64,000 nucleotides of DNA, taken from NCBI GenBank assembly GCA_029204225.1, contig CM055107.1, positions 28,979,410 through 29,043,409 on the forward strand, read 5' to 3'. Each line of letters starts with the position of its first letter. Position 1 is the first letter of the stretch. A program made the translations under genes and the position numbers. This document shows positions 1 to 11,879 of the stretch, one piece after another. The notes under the pieces are model-generated. The model saw nothing but the letters and a program-made list of their open reading frames with translations. It was not told the origin of the DNA and ran no database searches. Source of the DNA: Diphasiastrum complanatum (taxonomy: Eukaryota; Streptophyta; Lycopodiopsida; Lycopodiales; Lycopodiaceae).

Positions 1-248
1 TTTCTAAAAGATTTTAATTTTTAATATTTCATTTTTATGATTTTTTAATTTTATGATATTCTATTATTTTAATATCTATAATAGTTTGATTTTTTAATAA
101 TTTAGTTTTTAGATATTTTGTTTTTTTTTTTTTAATTTAACTTTTTAATTTTTAATTTTTTGATTTTTGAATCTCCAAACTTTGAATTTTAAAAAAAGAA
201 ATTGTTTCTAAAACTTTGCTCATCATAGGAACGAATGTGGAGGTTTCT

Positions 249-585
249 TTTGGTATGCTGAGCATAGCAACAGTTGCTCTTGCTATGCTTAGCATAGGAA
301 TGACTATGGGCCTTCATCACCTTTGTTGTAAAGCGTAGCATGTTCAACATTTTTGTGCTGAGCACGAAAATGTTGAACATAGGATTACTTTGTCGATAAA
401 GTTGTCAACAAAGCGTAAGCCTTCAACGAAGGCCCATTTTGAGTCCTATGCTCAGCATAGGACTCGATATGGGCCTTCGTTGTTTTTAAATCAACGACAT
501 TTGAGCATACCCATTTTGAGTCCTATGCTCAACATAGGACTCAATATGGGCCTTCATTGTTTTTAACACAATGGCATTTGAGCAT
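249..585. repeat. Palindrome cluster with a 77-bp tandem duplication
   Basis: The palindrome CTATGCT-N-AGCATAG or a near copy recurs at 254-266, 283-297, 441-465 (12-bp arms around one central base) and 518-542. A 77-bp unit starting CCCATTTTGAGTCC is repeated in tandem at 433-509 and 510-586. A longer inverted repeat lies at 340-382, with arms of about 20 bp around ATGTTCAACATTTT. No coding potential follows this structure. The short open frame on the minus strand here is only the palindromes read through. Sequence before 249 is simple A/T-rich DNA with nothing recognisable. Confidence 0.8.
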
Positions 586-1476
586 ATATCCACGAAAATG
601 TCTTTTATATGCAAATTAATCCATATGCAAGGCTGTGTACTTCCTTGTTTTTACAGAAGTACTAGAATGAATAACTTATTGAGAAGATGGTTGGGATGGA
701 AGACCCATGAAATGAGAATGTTCATTATAGTTCATGTGGCACACGCCCTAGGGACACAATGGTCATGATGATTGAACCAGAAACTTTCACATTTGAATCG
801 ATAAGGCAATGGATTTGTCCTCCATTTTTGTAGGGCTTGCATACTTGACAAGATCAAATTGGTGTTGCTCATCCATGTTTGTTTTGTTGAAAGGATAAGC
901 TTGTGAAGGGATCTTATGGGCAGAGACATACTTGAATTTCAATAGAACTTTTCATAAAGTTTGAAAAGGGTTGAATGGTGAATAATACGTTGAAGGGCAC
1001 ATTTGTTTCAAAGAGAAGAACCCGTTCAAAAGCTTTGAAACCTATGCTCAGCATAGCAAGAAAACTTTTGAAAGTTTTTTGTTATGCTGAGCATAGCGAA
1101 AAACTTATAGGTTTTGCTCTCTCTTATATCCGCTGCTGCTGAAATTTGACGTAAGTATCGATGAGGTGGTCCGACATGTTGTAGAGCTGCACCAGTATCA
1201 ATTAGGAAGTCTTGACATGTCATTTGATGTTTATGTAGAACTGCACCAACATCACGGTTGGGGATCTCTAGAAGAGTAAGCCCGCTGGCTCTTCCGCTGG
1301 TTTCCTTGCTGGCTCTTCTGCTGGTTTCCTTCAACCATATTTTGCTAATGAGTTACATTAATTCAAGTCAAGACAAAATTGTTGATCAGTGGATGATCGT
1401 TCAAAGTTCAAACACTATGTGCCAAAAGTCTTGTTTTGGTTGTTAATCCAGAAATCATGCTTCAAATGTTCCGTAG
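586..1476. other. No gene seen; two more copies of the palindrome
   Basis: No protein family was recognised on either strand. The CTATGCT-N-AGCATAG palindrome of the preceding cluster appears twice more at 1042-1056 and 1083-1095, so the motif is dispersed rather than confined to the tandem array. A short direct duplication around CTGGCTCTTC(T/C)GCTGGTTTCCTT lies near 1285-1330. Confidence 0.5.
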
Positions 1477-2211
1477 GGCAGTCAAATTTAAGCAACAATT
1501 TTCAACGAAGGAGCTGATAAGATCTTCAGCAAGTTTGAGCTTGGAAAAGTAAGTTGACGATTTACTTGTCTGCCATATATTCTCTTTTACAAACCAACTA
1601 GTAATCTGGTTTGCTCAGAATCTGATGCAACTCGTTTCTTGCAGGTTTATTACATTTCAAAAGGTGTCTTAAGAGTGGCAAACAAACAGTAATCCAGCTT
1701 GAAACAAGAATTATGAGATGACATTTAATGTTAACGCAGAAGTAGAGGAGGTTGCAAATGCATTGTCAAGTCAAATTCCAACCGCTAAGTACAACTTTGT
1801 GAAACTAGTTGGCCCTTTTATCAACGAGAGGGAGCTTGTGGGCAGATTTATATTTTTCTGTGCGTCGTTGCAGTTCTTATGACAATTTTGCAGATATCAT
1901 GGGAGTAGTACAAAATGTTTCACCAACAATATCTATTAGATGTAATGAAAAAATTCCCAAGCATGATATTAGCGTTGCAGATCAAAGGTAGGTTGTGGTG
2001 GCATCTGCATTCCTGAATTTGGGTACATCATTTTCTTCTTCCAATGTTATTGCCCAGCCAAAAGACAGTTATGGTGAGTCTCTAGAATGACTCAGCTGTG
2101 AAGGTGAGTCTCAGAATGACTCAGCTGTGAAGGACGGTGAAAAACTTCTGGATACGTTGCATCATGCCCCTGCTGTGTTGATTAAAAGTCTCAAAGTTAG
2201 TGATTTTCAAC
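1477..2211 (+). pseudogene. RPA1 (replication protein A large subunit) DNA-binding-domain fragment, decayed
   Basis: RPA1 is the large subunit of the single-stranded-DNA-binding RPA heterotrimer. The reading FNEGADKIFSKFELGK, then VYYISKG and VLRVANKQ, then NYEMTFNV, GVVQNVSPTISIR, IPKHDISVAD and finally AVLIKSLKVSDFQ follows the order of plant RPA1 from DBD-A into the next OB-fold segment. An intron at 1549-1644 (GTAAGT...CTTGCAG) falls exactly between ELGK and VYYISKG, so the fragment arose from genomic DNA, not from a processed mRNA. In-frame TAA codons at 1489 and 1690, several frameshifts and a 29-30-bp tandem duplication around 2071-2130 show it is dead. Sequence downstream to about 2400 may be further decayed exon but I cannot align it. 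Confidence 0.75.
2071..2130. repeat. 29-30-bp tandem duplication inside the RPA1 fragment
   Basis: Two adjacent copies of GTGAGTCTC(TA)GAATGACTCAGC followed by TGTGAAG differ by a 2-base indel. The duplication disrupts the DBD linker region of the pseudogene. Confidence 0.7.
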
Positions 2212-4317
2212 GTTATACAATATTTCTTCACCTTTGATGATTTTCAACTTCATTTAGTACGAAGGAGCTTGGACTCAGTGGGCACATTCACTCCATGCTT
2301 GTGGAATTCTGTAACTCTTCAGAGGCATCGACCAAGCTGGATGCGCCATCCAATCTTAGTGACAGGCGGGCGTTTAAGATGGCGGACCAGGAAGTAGTGG
2401 ACGGTGAAATTTTTTTTCAGAGCGTACAAATTTCCATTTTGTTACCTTTCTTGGTGTAACCTAATACACATGAATAAAAGGAATCTGATTGATTAATGCC
2501 TTCAAACACTTGCTAGTTTGAAAACATCCTCTGTTGAAGTGATGATGATGTGATCTAATGCCTCTTTCTACTTTGTGGCCTTGTAGCACACAAACTAATA
2601 ATTAAGATGAAAAAGAATTTCCAAGTAATTTGAGTCTTTTCTTATTGAATTTACTCCAATCCTCAAAATGGTAATGGCTGGTTGAGAGTGTTGTACACTT
2701 GATTATTCAAAATGATTTCCTAGTTTCAAGCAAAATGCCATGCTATACTGTCCATGTAATGAGATTCAGGTTACTATAGGTAATGATTGATTATCATTGA
2801 ATTTACTCCAGATTTCAAAATCAAGGGGAGATGGTGGAGTTCATGATGATCGTATGAGAGTGTTGTATAGTTGATTATTCAATATGATTTTATAGTTTCA
2901 AAGTAGATGAGATTTGTTAGCAACTCTATTTGGCACTAATTGTCATGCTATCACTAAATAATGAGCTATTTTATGCATTCAAAATTTTATTATTTGCAAT
3001 TGTTCTTGTTGAATATGTGATTGTTCTTTGATACAAAGCACCACAAGATATTTACAAGCAGGTTAGTGATATCAGTTTGGTACAAGGTCTGGCATCTTAG
3101 TGGTCTTCCTAGGTGTGGAAAGCTTGTAATTGGCCTCCTCTTGGGCAACTCATTGCTACAAAGCTTGGCCCAAATTTCCATATTTGCAACTTTGACCCAA
3201 ATTAAAGTTGCAAGCTATATTTCAACATTGTGGACTCATGACAAGGTCTAACTATGGTACTTTGTCTTGTGGTAACAAAGAAATGAATTAAAAAAGCAAC
3301 ACACTCTCAAAAAATCAACATACTTTTTAGCATCTCCAAAATTGAAAAACAAACATCTCAAGATGGCGCACATTTTTTAAAATCTTCTCCAGCCAGACAT
3401 CACACAATCTTTACAAATTTTTAAATAGTAAAATTTCACATTTTTTTTAGTTTTGTCTTGTATATAATTTACAAATACAATTAATTTCAAATTTCAATGT
3501 TCTAGTCATTACAATCACTCTTTAAAAAGTCAAATATGTGTAGTTTAAAAAAAAATTACCAAATAAGTTAATCTTAGAATTTTTAAACCGTTAAAATTAC
3601 TTAAAATCGTAATTGTTTTTCTCAGGTTCAAATTCAAAGTTTGCAAATTTGACATTATTCTGATTTTTTTAATGAATAAGTTGTTCACATTCGAATATGT
3701 TTCAATAAGAATGAATTTAGAAATGAGAAAAAAAAAATGATAGCTTATATTTTTCATCTTTGTAAATTATAACAAAATAGACTTTTTTAAAATTTTAACT
3801 TTTTTCTTTGGAATTCAACGTTGAAAATATTGGCATTTTTTCACTAAAATTCTAACTTCTTAGAAAAATGGGTGTCTAGGTCATTTCTCTTTTTTTTGGT
3901 CACAGTGTTACTCTTGCAAAAACAAATAAAATTGTTTTAAACATAGAAAACAAAGTTAAATATATTAGAAATTGTGTACAAAATTAGTATGTTCATAGAT
4001 ATTATCTTTAAACAAGACATACAAGGAATGATGACACATGTTGGAAAACGAAACAATTGACGGTGCCTTGCATACAATTAATTTGATTGTGGGTGTGGCC
4101 CACCAACAAAAATTCTACTATTTTTTTAAATTTTCTTTTCTCTAATAGCATAGACAAGTATGCCATAATAGTTTGATGTTTATTTTTCCTAGCAATGTTG
4201 TCAACTTGCAACTATTGTATTTTTGAAAGATTTTTACCAAATTTGTAGACAATGGTGTTGGAAATTTCAGAGATGATCGACGAGTATCAGATTAGTAGAA
4301 ATCTGATAGAGACAAAT
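2212..4317. other. Non-coding stretch
   Basis: A+T-rich sequence with no recognised coding region, RNA gene or mobile-element signature. Short open frames here show no family features and are not annotated. Confidence 0.4.
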
Positions 4318-4329
4318 TCTCTGATACCA
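4318..4329 (-). other. Possible Copia primer-binding-site relic
   Basis: TTCTCTGATACCA is the reverse complement of TGGTATCAGAG, the initiator tRNA-Met primer site used by Copia elements. The adjoining bases do not start with TG, so no LTR border can be defined. A chance match is possible. Confidence 0.25.
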
Positions 4330-6878
4330 AGTCAAGAATCAGTGGAAATGTGGTGCAGCGGAAGTGGAGCAGGTGATGAAGTGAATCGAAAGTGCAGCAG
4401 TTACCAACAAAGCAAGTTCAAGATGGATCGAATAACTACAATGCGCGATAGAACAAACTAGTAGTGTAGACACAAAAATGCACTCTAATAATAATCAAAA
4501 CTAAGTATAAGAGTTTGAAGCTGGCACAATTTAGTGGACGCTAATCGGTCTTCAGCTGAGTTCATTGATGGCTAACTTAAAAACTCAAAAAAACCAAACT
4601 TGACTATTTACAACATAATGCCTACAAGATGATAACCTGATCAGAGCGCTGACTCTAGTAGATCTTCCTTGATGATTGGAGGTCAGATGATCAGTACATT
4701 GAAAGCTTACATTGACCTACTTAATTAACTACAATTGTCTTGCAGTAGGTAGCCGTCATTTTATAGTGAATGTTTGTATAGAGGTAGGCAGACTGTCAAC
4801 GTCGCGACGTGGGTCGGGTTTCTGAGTTGATAGTACAAAGAGTCGGATTTATATACTATGAACCAAGGTCGGAAACATTAGACCCGATCCGATTCAGGGT
4901 CGAACACACCCGAATAAATTACACCCGATCCAAGGTTGAAGGTGCTTGGAAAAATTAGAGCTGATGGAAGTCGACCTAGGGTCAAAAAATCTCTCTTTGA
5001 CAAGAATGACATTGGGTCGGAAAATAGGCTTGGGTCAAAAAAATTCGATATTGAATTTTTCGATCTTCAAGTAGAAAATCGGGCCTCCTCTGTTGTTGTA
5101 CTTTTTCAGGAATAAGTATAAACAAGTTTTCCAGGATGCTCATTACCTAATGGAATTAGGCTTGAGCATAGAATTCCAACATGAGACACATAGTGCTACG
5201 CACGATCCTAAGCTATTTCATGAAAGACATTGTAGTGATCTATAAGTTGAATGCTTTCCAATCTACATTTGTTGTTGATAAAGGAATTTTATTGGATAAC
5301 TATGTTTGTAATAGTTTGAAAAATGGTGTTGTAAAAACACCATTTGATGTATTTTACTTGTAATTCGTTGAGTCCACATGCTTTTTGCATGATCATTTCA
5401 ATGTAAAGACCAAAGATTATCCTACTTCAATGAAAGGAATAATGGTAGTTTTATGCTCTTCAAGTAGAGATTGTAGGATCTTAATGTATTCCACCAAAGA
5501 AGTTGTCAATGGTGGAAATATGGTCATTTAGGAGTGGAAGACTTGCAAACTTGAAGGAGCTCCTTTGGATCAGCACCTTATTCAACTCATTTATGGAGAG
5601 GAGTCGAGTCAAGTGCAAGGAAAAGATGAAGGGCCAAGATCTCCAAGAAGATCTTCAAAGTTCAAGGTGGAGGCATCAAGGCTCAAGTTCTTTGGCAAAG
5701 GAAGGAAAGGTGAGGAGAGTGACATCTCTCATGCATTCATCAATCATTTGATGTTGTTTTATGTGTGAAAATTTTCTTGAAGGCAAGGGATTGGCATCAC
5801 TATGGAGAGATCATCAAGATCATGAAGTTAGTACCAAGATTTTGGCATACTCAATCCTCTTTTATTCTCTTATAATACTCAACTTAAAACCACTTTTAGA
5901 GAGCATAATCCATTACATATCCTTATGTTCATTGATGGATCAACATTCATTCTTGTATATATGTTAGTAATCTTCTTTTTCTTGAAGATGATGCAAGAAG
6001 TTTTAACAATTCTAAGCTAGAATTGGATTGGGAGCCAATAATGCTCGATCTCGCCCCTAACATTCAATTTTTGGATATTGAAGTAGCCAGAGCTCCCACT
6101 TTTTGTGTTGGATTTTATTTACTTCAGCATGCTACTTTATTCCTAAGAGGTTTTAACATGGATCTATGCGTGTATGAATACACATCTATGGAACATCTTG
6201 TAAAGGATCCTTTATATGTATAATTTTATGTACTTTGTAATCCACACGTGCGAATCCATGTTGTCATAAGGATTGAGAGAAATGGTTTAGTCTAATCACT
6301 GATTACAAGAACGACTGGTTAACCACATTCTAATGGCACTCACTTTGCCGTCGACATTGTCCGTGGAGGTGGTTCTCCTCCTGGTACTTTGTTTGATCTC
6401 CTTTGTACTTGGAGCATGAAGATCTGTCGTCTTTCGATCTTCAGGTGTTTCGAGCTTCATGGGTTCGTGTCTTCCTTCGGCCTTTGGCTTCCCTTTGAGT
6501 TTCTTCGGTCTTCAAACTTCGGGTCTTCACCTTCGAGTCTTCGTTCGTTTGACCTTTGTGTCTTTGAGTCTTGGCCTTTGTTGAAACCGTTATGTAGGTG
6601 GTTATTGTCTGGAGCAGTTTTAGCCTGTGAGCAGTTCCTTTGTATTTCTACAGACACAAAGACTTGTTGGTCCTTTCTGTGCATTTCTACAGACACGAAC
6701 TCGAAAGCTATCAAAGCTTTGTGGCTAGACACACTAAGTTTCTTCTAAAAAACAGTGTGTCGTTCACATACAAAGTAATAATATGAAATGAATGCTACAC
6801 TGATTTGAAGTAGAAATTAGAATCTGAAGTGCTTGGTTTATAGTCGTGATTGATAAGAAAAGTGTCGATCCCTTGAAA
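4330..6878. other. No recognised gene
   Basis: Contains repeated GGGTCGGA/GACCCGATC motifs at 4810-5050 and two open frames (5181-5363 and 5503-5768, plus strand) that I cannot assign. The second has a basic, Ser/Arg/Lys-rich translation that could be a retroelement gag relic, but it lacks a zinc knuckle. The word GTCGCGACGTGG at about 4800 recurs near 8932, suggesting a shared dispersed repeat. Confidence 0.3.
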
Positions 6879-8258
6879 TCATGCACTAATAGGTTGCTTC
6901 AAGCCATAAAGTGCTCTGTGGAGTTTTTGTTTGCCTTCAATATTATAACCTTTGGGTTGCATTATGTAAATATCTTCTTCGATAAATCCATTAAGATATG
7001 CTATCTGTACATCCATTTGATGTACCTCTAAATCTGCTGCAGTAGCAAATGACAATAGAAGTCTGATTGAAGAATGTTTAACTATTGGACTGAAAGTCTC
7101 AGTGTAGTCGACATTATGAACCAGAGAGAATTCTCTCACGACAAGTCGAGCTTTTCTTTGATCGATGCTTCCATTTGCCTTGTATTTGATTTTGAATATC
7201 CATTTGCAATCAACTACATTTCTGCTGATAGGTAATTCGACAATAGTCCAAGTTTGGTTCTTGATAAGAGATGAATACTCTTTATCCATAACTTCTTTCC
7301 AAAGATCGAAATTGGGCTGACTAAGTGCCTCTTCGACATTAGTTAGCTCTTGAACAAGATAAGCTGTAGACTCGTCGATATAGCTTATAGGTGGTCTGCA
7401 TTCTCTTGTCGATGTTTTGGAAAATGAGGGAAGTTGATTATCTTCATAATGTTGTAGTTGTTGAGCTGCGACATCATCTTCTTTGGATTTGTTGTTGATA
7501 AGCTATTTGTTTGAAGTGGACGAGCTAGGACCTTCAATAGAAATAGTCGACTTGGGAATATAAGTATTCAATACTTTGGGAGAGTCCGATAGTGTGACTA
7601 TATGTGCTTTGCCTTTGCCTTTGTGGTCGATAAACTGATCTTCGATGAAGACAATATCTCGACTAGTGAATATCTTTGACTTGATAGGATCATACAGCTT
7701 ATAAGCTTTGTCTGAAGTAGTGTAGCTAATGAAAATAGATTTGATACTCTGGAAGTCAAGCTTCTTCATGAGATCTTGCGGTATTTGCACATAAGTGATA
7801 TATCAAAAAACTCATAAGTTTGATAATGATGGTTTGGGGCCTTTCCAAACTTCATAAGGTGTTTTGTCTGAGAGACCTTTAATTAGACATATGTTTTGAA
7901 TATAACTTGTAGTAGAAATAGCTTCAGACCAAAAGGATTTCGGAAGTGTCGCGAGTAAGCATACACTTAACCGATTCGACCAAGGTTATGTTCTTTCTCT
8001 CAGCAAGTCCATTCGATTGAGGCAAATAGGTGGTAATAAATTGTTACTCAATGATTTTCTTAAGGCAATACTCCTCAAATTCGGTAGATATGTACTCTCT
8101 CTCATTGTCGGACCTCAATGCTTTAATTATTTTACCAGTTTCCATTTCTGCATGCTCTTTGAATTGTTAAAAGATTTTGAAAGCCTCCAATTTTTGCTTA
8201 ATAATATAGACATATGTTCTTCTCGAATATTCATCAATGAAGATAATGAAATATTTGG
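6879..8258 (-). pseudogene. Ty1/Copia pol fragment (integrase to reverse transcriptase)
   Basis: Read on the minus strand from 8258 downward, the frames give the integrase core (KYFIIFIDEYSRRTYVY, then ALRSDNEREY, then LPQSNGLAERKN), the linker with SKIFTSRDIVF (about 7675), and the RT start (NVVDCKWIFKIKYKANGS, then VDYTETFSPIVKHSS, ending RALYGLKQ near 6885). This is the Copia order. Several frameshifts and stops separate the pieces. The YVDD box and RNase H are missing, so the element is truncated at its 3' side. At 8258 it meets an oppositely oriented Copia fragment. Confidence 0.88.
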
Positions 8259-8611
8259 AGGATGTCTTGTTTATTCCATCTATTACCAATAATTTGCTTA
8301 GTGTGAGTCAATCGCTAAGTAAAGGCCTCAAGGTTGAGTTTGATGGAGATGCTTGTATGATCAAAATGAAGGATGTCTTCATTGGAAAAGATAATAGGCA
8401 AGGGAAGTTGTTCAGACTAGATGCTTATGTTATTGCTAACCAAGTTGGATGTGTTGCAAGAGAGCAAATACCTATTCAAGAGGTTTGGCATAAAAGGATG
8501 GGACACCTCAACTTCAAGTCATTGGAGGTAATGACTAGAAAGAAGGTTGTGATAGGTCTTCCAAGTTCCTTACTGAAGAGACTTAAGGTTTCCGCCACAA
8601 AGAATCGTTAG
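8258..8611 (+). pseudogene. Ty1/Copia protease-tail and GAG-preintegrase fragment
   Basis: Reads EDVLFIPSITNNLLSVSQ, then GKLFRLDAYV and VWHKRMGHLNFKSLEVM, the region between Copia protease and integrase. It is closely similar in sequence and spacing to the same segment of the complete element at 55746-59687 (ENVLYIPSITKNLLSVSQ, VWHKRLGHPNFKSLEVM), so both belong to one lineage. It starts abruptly at the junction with the minus-strand Copia fragment and stops before the integrase core. Confidence 0.85.
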
Positions 8612-9678
8612 CTTATGGACCACAAACTGCAATCCACCGCTACTGCAACCGCATCGTGACATATACGAACAATGGCAGAGTCTTACAGATCGCAGATGGC
8701 AATAAACCGCAAACCTCAAACCACAACTTCAAGCAAAAAAATGAAGACATTCATAGAGAACCACAAGTCAACTCTTGAGGTCCACGAGCGACCAAAGGCC
8801 AACTGCAATGACCTCGACTAAGGTTGCAAAAGCTCGGCTCTAGAGTCGACGTACTTTACGACCCACGATCAATCAAGTACCAGGACAATGAACTGACACC
8901 ATGGACAAAGCTGACATTAAAGCTAAATGTCGCGACGTGGTAGGTTTAGTAGTTCTTGTAATCATTCACTTACATTAAAGACCAGATTTTTACTCTAATC
9001 ATATACATATAGAGGATGGATGAGAGAACAAAAATATATATGCACAAAGGGAGAGAGTGTTTTCAGAAATAGACAAATTTGAGTGACTGGATGATGAGTG
9101 TGAGGATGAAAAGCCGTTCACTAGTAAGTGAGATGAACTGAATCATTCACACCTCTAAGATCAAACATATAGAGACATAGATAGATGTATTTACTAGTAA
9201 GCACTGCTTATCTATTCCATGAATGTAAGAGACAAAATTTCTCTTGCGATAACACATTGTGCAGTATGCCAAACAACGCTCTAGGAATTACTGTAATTAA
9301 ACAAATATTTTTTTCTAATCTCTTGTGGTATGACACACAATTTTTGAATGCATTGTGTCCATCAAATGTACCTCTAAGATTAGATGTTATTTGTTCTATT
9401 TGTTATTTTGCACAGAAGGCTCATCATAATTAAATTAGTAGTAGATCGGAAATATTTGACTACACCTTAGAAGAGGAAAGATCTTAATTAAGCAGCAGTA
9501 GCTATAGTTAAGAATTCTACTCTATCTAGGTATATCAGGAATTTGTTAAGGCAGGACATTCAAAATAGCGAGATTACAACAAGAATATTGCTCACTGATC
9601 AACTACAGAAGTCAGATCGAAATGTGTTTCTCTCATTTCAAAGTCTCTACTCTTTAACCGAGATCAAGATTCCAACAG
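8612..9678. other. Non-coding; right part probably a Copia 5' LTR
   Basis: No gene was seen. The segment ending CCAACA at 9672-9677 lies directly before the primer-binding site at 9679, so the upstream few hundred bases are probably the 5' LTR of the following gag fragment. Its outer border could not be fixed because no matching second LTR was identified. Confidence 0.4.
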
Positions 9679-9690
9679 TGGTATCAGAGC
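9679..9690 (+). other. Copia primer-binding site
   Basis: TGGTATCAGAGC is complementary to the 3' end of initiator tRNA-Met. It follows ...CCAACA-G, as expected one base after an LTR ending in CA. Confidence 0.8.
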
Positions 9691-9778
9691 ACTTTAATTT
9701 GACAAATTGGAGCCCATAAGGTTTTTGAGATCAGACAAATAACAGCTGAGGAACCTGAAACATTGTAAGACTACAATG

Positions 9779-10280
9779 GCATCCATAAGTAACATTCAGT
9801 CAAAAATCTATACAATCTTTCAATCAGATGGGGCAAATTACTTGGCCTAGAAAGTGAAGACATCACTTGTCCTAAGAGGAGAGGCACTCTGGCCCTAGGT
9901 GGACGGGACCGAAGAGATGCCAGCCAATGTTGGAAAAGAACTTCGCGAATGGAAGGAAAAGAATGATAAAGTAGTAGCTATCATATCCTCCATCAAAGAT
10001 AGCATTACACTGGATCTTGTATCAATATCCAATGCATGAGAGCTATGGGATGCATTGAAATCAAGATTTGAGACCAAGTCACGAAGCCAAATCATGCACT
10101 TGGAAGATCAACTCACCTAACTATGCTGGAACGACAAGGACCTTACGACATTCGTCAAAAACATGAAGAACCTGTTTTTTTCTTTGCACAATGCTGGCAC
10201 AGAACACGCGATCTCATTGGAGAAACAATTGACGTATTTATTACGCGTCCTACCAAGATCCTTTCAAACAAATCAATATA
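9779..10280 (+). pseudogene. Copia gag N-terminal fragment (first of two)
   Basis: Begins MASISNIQSKIYTIFQSDG and continues through SRFETKSRSQIMHLEDQLT and SLEKQLTYLLRVLPRSF, a Copia gag (UBN2-like) domain. In-frame stops and the loss of everything after the first ~165 residues make it a remnant. It runs in parallel with the second gag at 10703 and is about as diverged from it as two old family members would be. Confidence 0.85.
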
Positions 10281-10591
10281 GATTACTTTCTAGTTGTGTC
10301 TGATCTTGGATGTTGAATGCTTATGCTGTTTATTTCATATGTCTGAGTTTTCTTGTTCCCTTTGAATTCCGCACCTTGGTTGAAATGAAGTCGAATGCTG
10401 TATTTATTTTATGAACGTAGATCAGAAGTAACTGACTACTCTCTGGAGGATTGTAGGAGTGTTTCAGTTGGCAGTTCCCAGCGAACACATCTGAACTCCA
10501 TCCAAATATTTAAAGAGAGTCGCGATTGTTTCATGAATTTTTCTTCCCTAGATTTATTACACGTATCAGAGCATCTCACGATTCTCATCAG

Positions 10592-10603
10592 TGGTATCAT
10601 AGC
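10592..10603 (+). other. Mutated Copia primer-binding site
   Basis: TGGTATCATAGC has one mismatch to the initiator tRNA-Met site. It follows ...CATCA-G exactly as at 9679. The preceding ~300 bp (10285-10590) is therefore a likely partial 5' LTR of the second element. Confidence 0.65.
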
Positions 10604-10702
10604 CACCCTGCCATATTCTAACATAGCCAAGAAGCTAGCAGACCCAGGAGGCCAAACATTCAGACAATCAACCATCAACAAGAAAACAAACTTCAAGAAG
10701 CA

Positions 10703-11626
10703 ATGGCTTCAATCAGCAGCATGCAGAACAAGATCTGTACTATACTTAATTCTTTAGGATCTAACTTTCTAGCCTGAAAATTTAAGACATCTTTGATACT
10801 CATGGGCAAAGGACTCTTCCCCTGGGTGGATGGCACAGAAGAAATGCCTACGACAACAGGCAAGGAACTACGCAAATAAAGGGAGAAAAATGACAAGGCA
10901 GTAGCCTTGCTATCATCTTCCATCGAAGATAGCCTTACACTTGACCTGACTACACTCTCCAAAGCTAAGGAGATGTGGGATGCACTGCTCACAAGATTTC
11001 AGACGAAATCAAGAAGTCAGAGTATGATGCTGAAAGATCAGCTAACGAATCTGCAGTGGGATGGAAAAGACCTCACCTCTTTCTTGAGAAAGATGAAGGA
11101 TCTGTTTCTATCACTACACAACTCAGGAGTAAAGAATGCAGTATCAGTTGAGAAGCAGCTCACATATCTGTTGAGAGCCTTACCCAGATCTTTCCAGATG
11201 ACATGAACCCTGCTCGCGAAAGATCCTACCATGAACCTCGAAAAGACGATTATCGAGATTCAAGAGGAAGTCGAGGCCAGAGAGCATCTTGATCCCAAAG
11301 ATGGTTTCGACCAGACACTCTACGACAACAAAGAAAAATCAAAGAAACAGTTCAAGCCTAAGAGGGAGTCAAATCAGAGGTAGGATTGTGACCAACAAGC
11401 AGAGGGGACCAACAAAAGCAACTGGAAGACCAAAGGGAGGTCGAAACGACAAGATGCAGACAAAAAGACCTGCATGAGATGTAGAAGAGATGGGCATACA
11501 GTAGATACCTGCTGGCTCAATCCCAAGATCGAGCATATCCATTGTCATAAGAAGGGTCATGCAGCCATGGATTGCCGCCAGAACTCAAGAAATAGATCAG
11601 CACAGAACAGACAGGAGAAACAGTAA
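10703..11626 (+). pseudogene. Copia gag with zinc knuckles (second copy)
   Basis: The frames encode the gag domain (MASISSMQNKICTIL..., SLTLDLTTLSKAKEMWDALL, SVEKQLTYLLRALPRSFQ) followed by a basic linker and two zinc knuckles, CMRCRRDGHTVDTC and HCHKKGHAAMDC (11470-11580). It has in-frame stops near 10777, 10876 and 11204 and a frameshift. The zinc-knuckle segment closely matches that of the fragment at 51620, so both derive from one Copia lineage distinct from the complete element at 55 kb. Confidence 0.87.
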
Positions 11627-11879
11627 TAGTTCTTCCTATGTTGAGGACCCCGAGAGATCGAAGATGGGCGAAGAAAGAACGAACAAAAATTGTTCGACCG
11701 CCTACATTTGTGAAGATGGGTGTGTAGCATCAACGTCTGACACACATGAGGTGATCTTGGAACAACACATGTCCTGATATTGCTTATGCAATATTCAGGA
11801 TGAGCCAATTCTGCACGAATCCAAGCTCAACACATTGGAAGATTGCAAAATGAATTTTGCAATATCTTCAGTTAACAAG

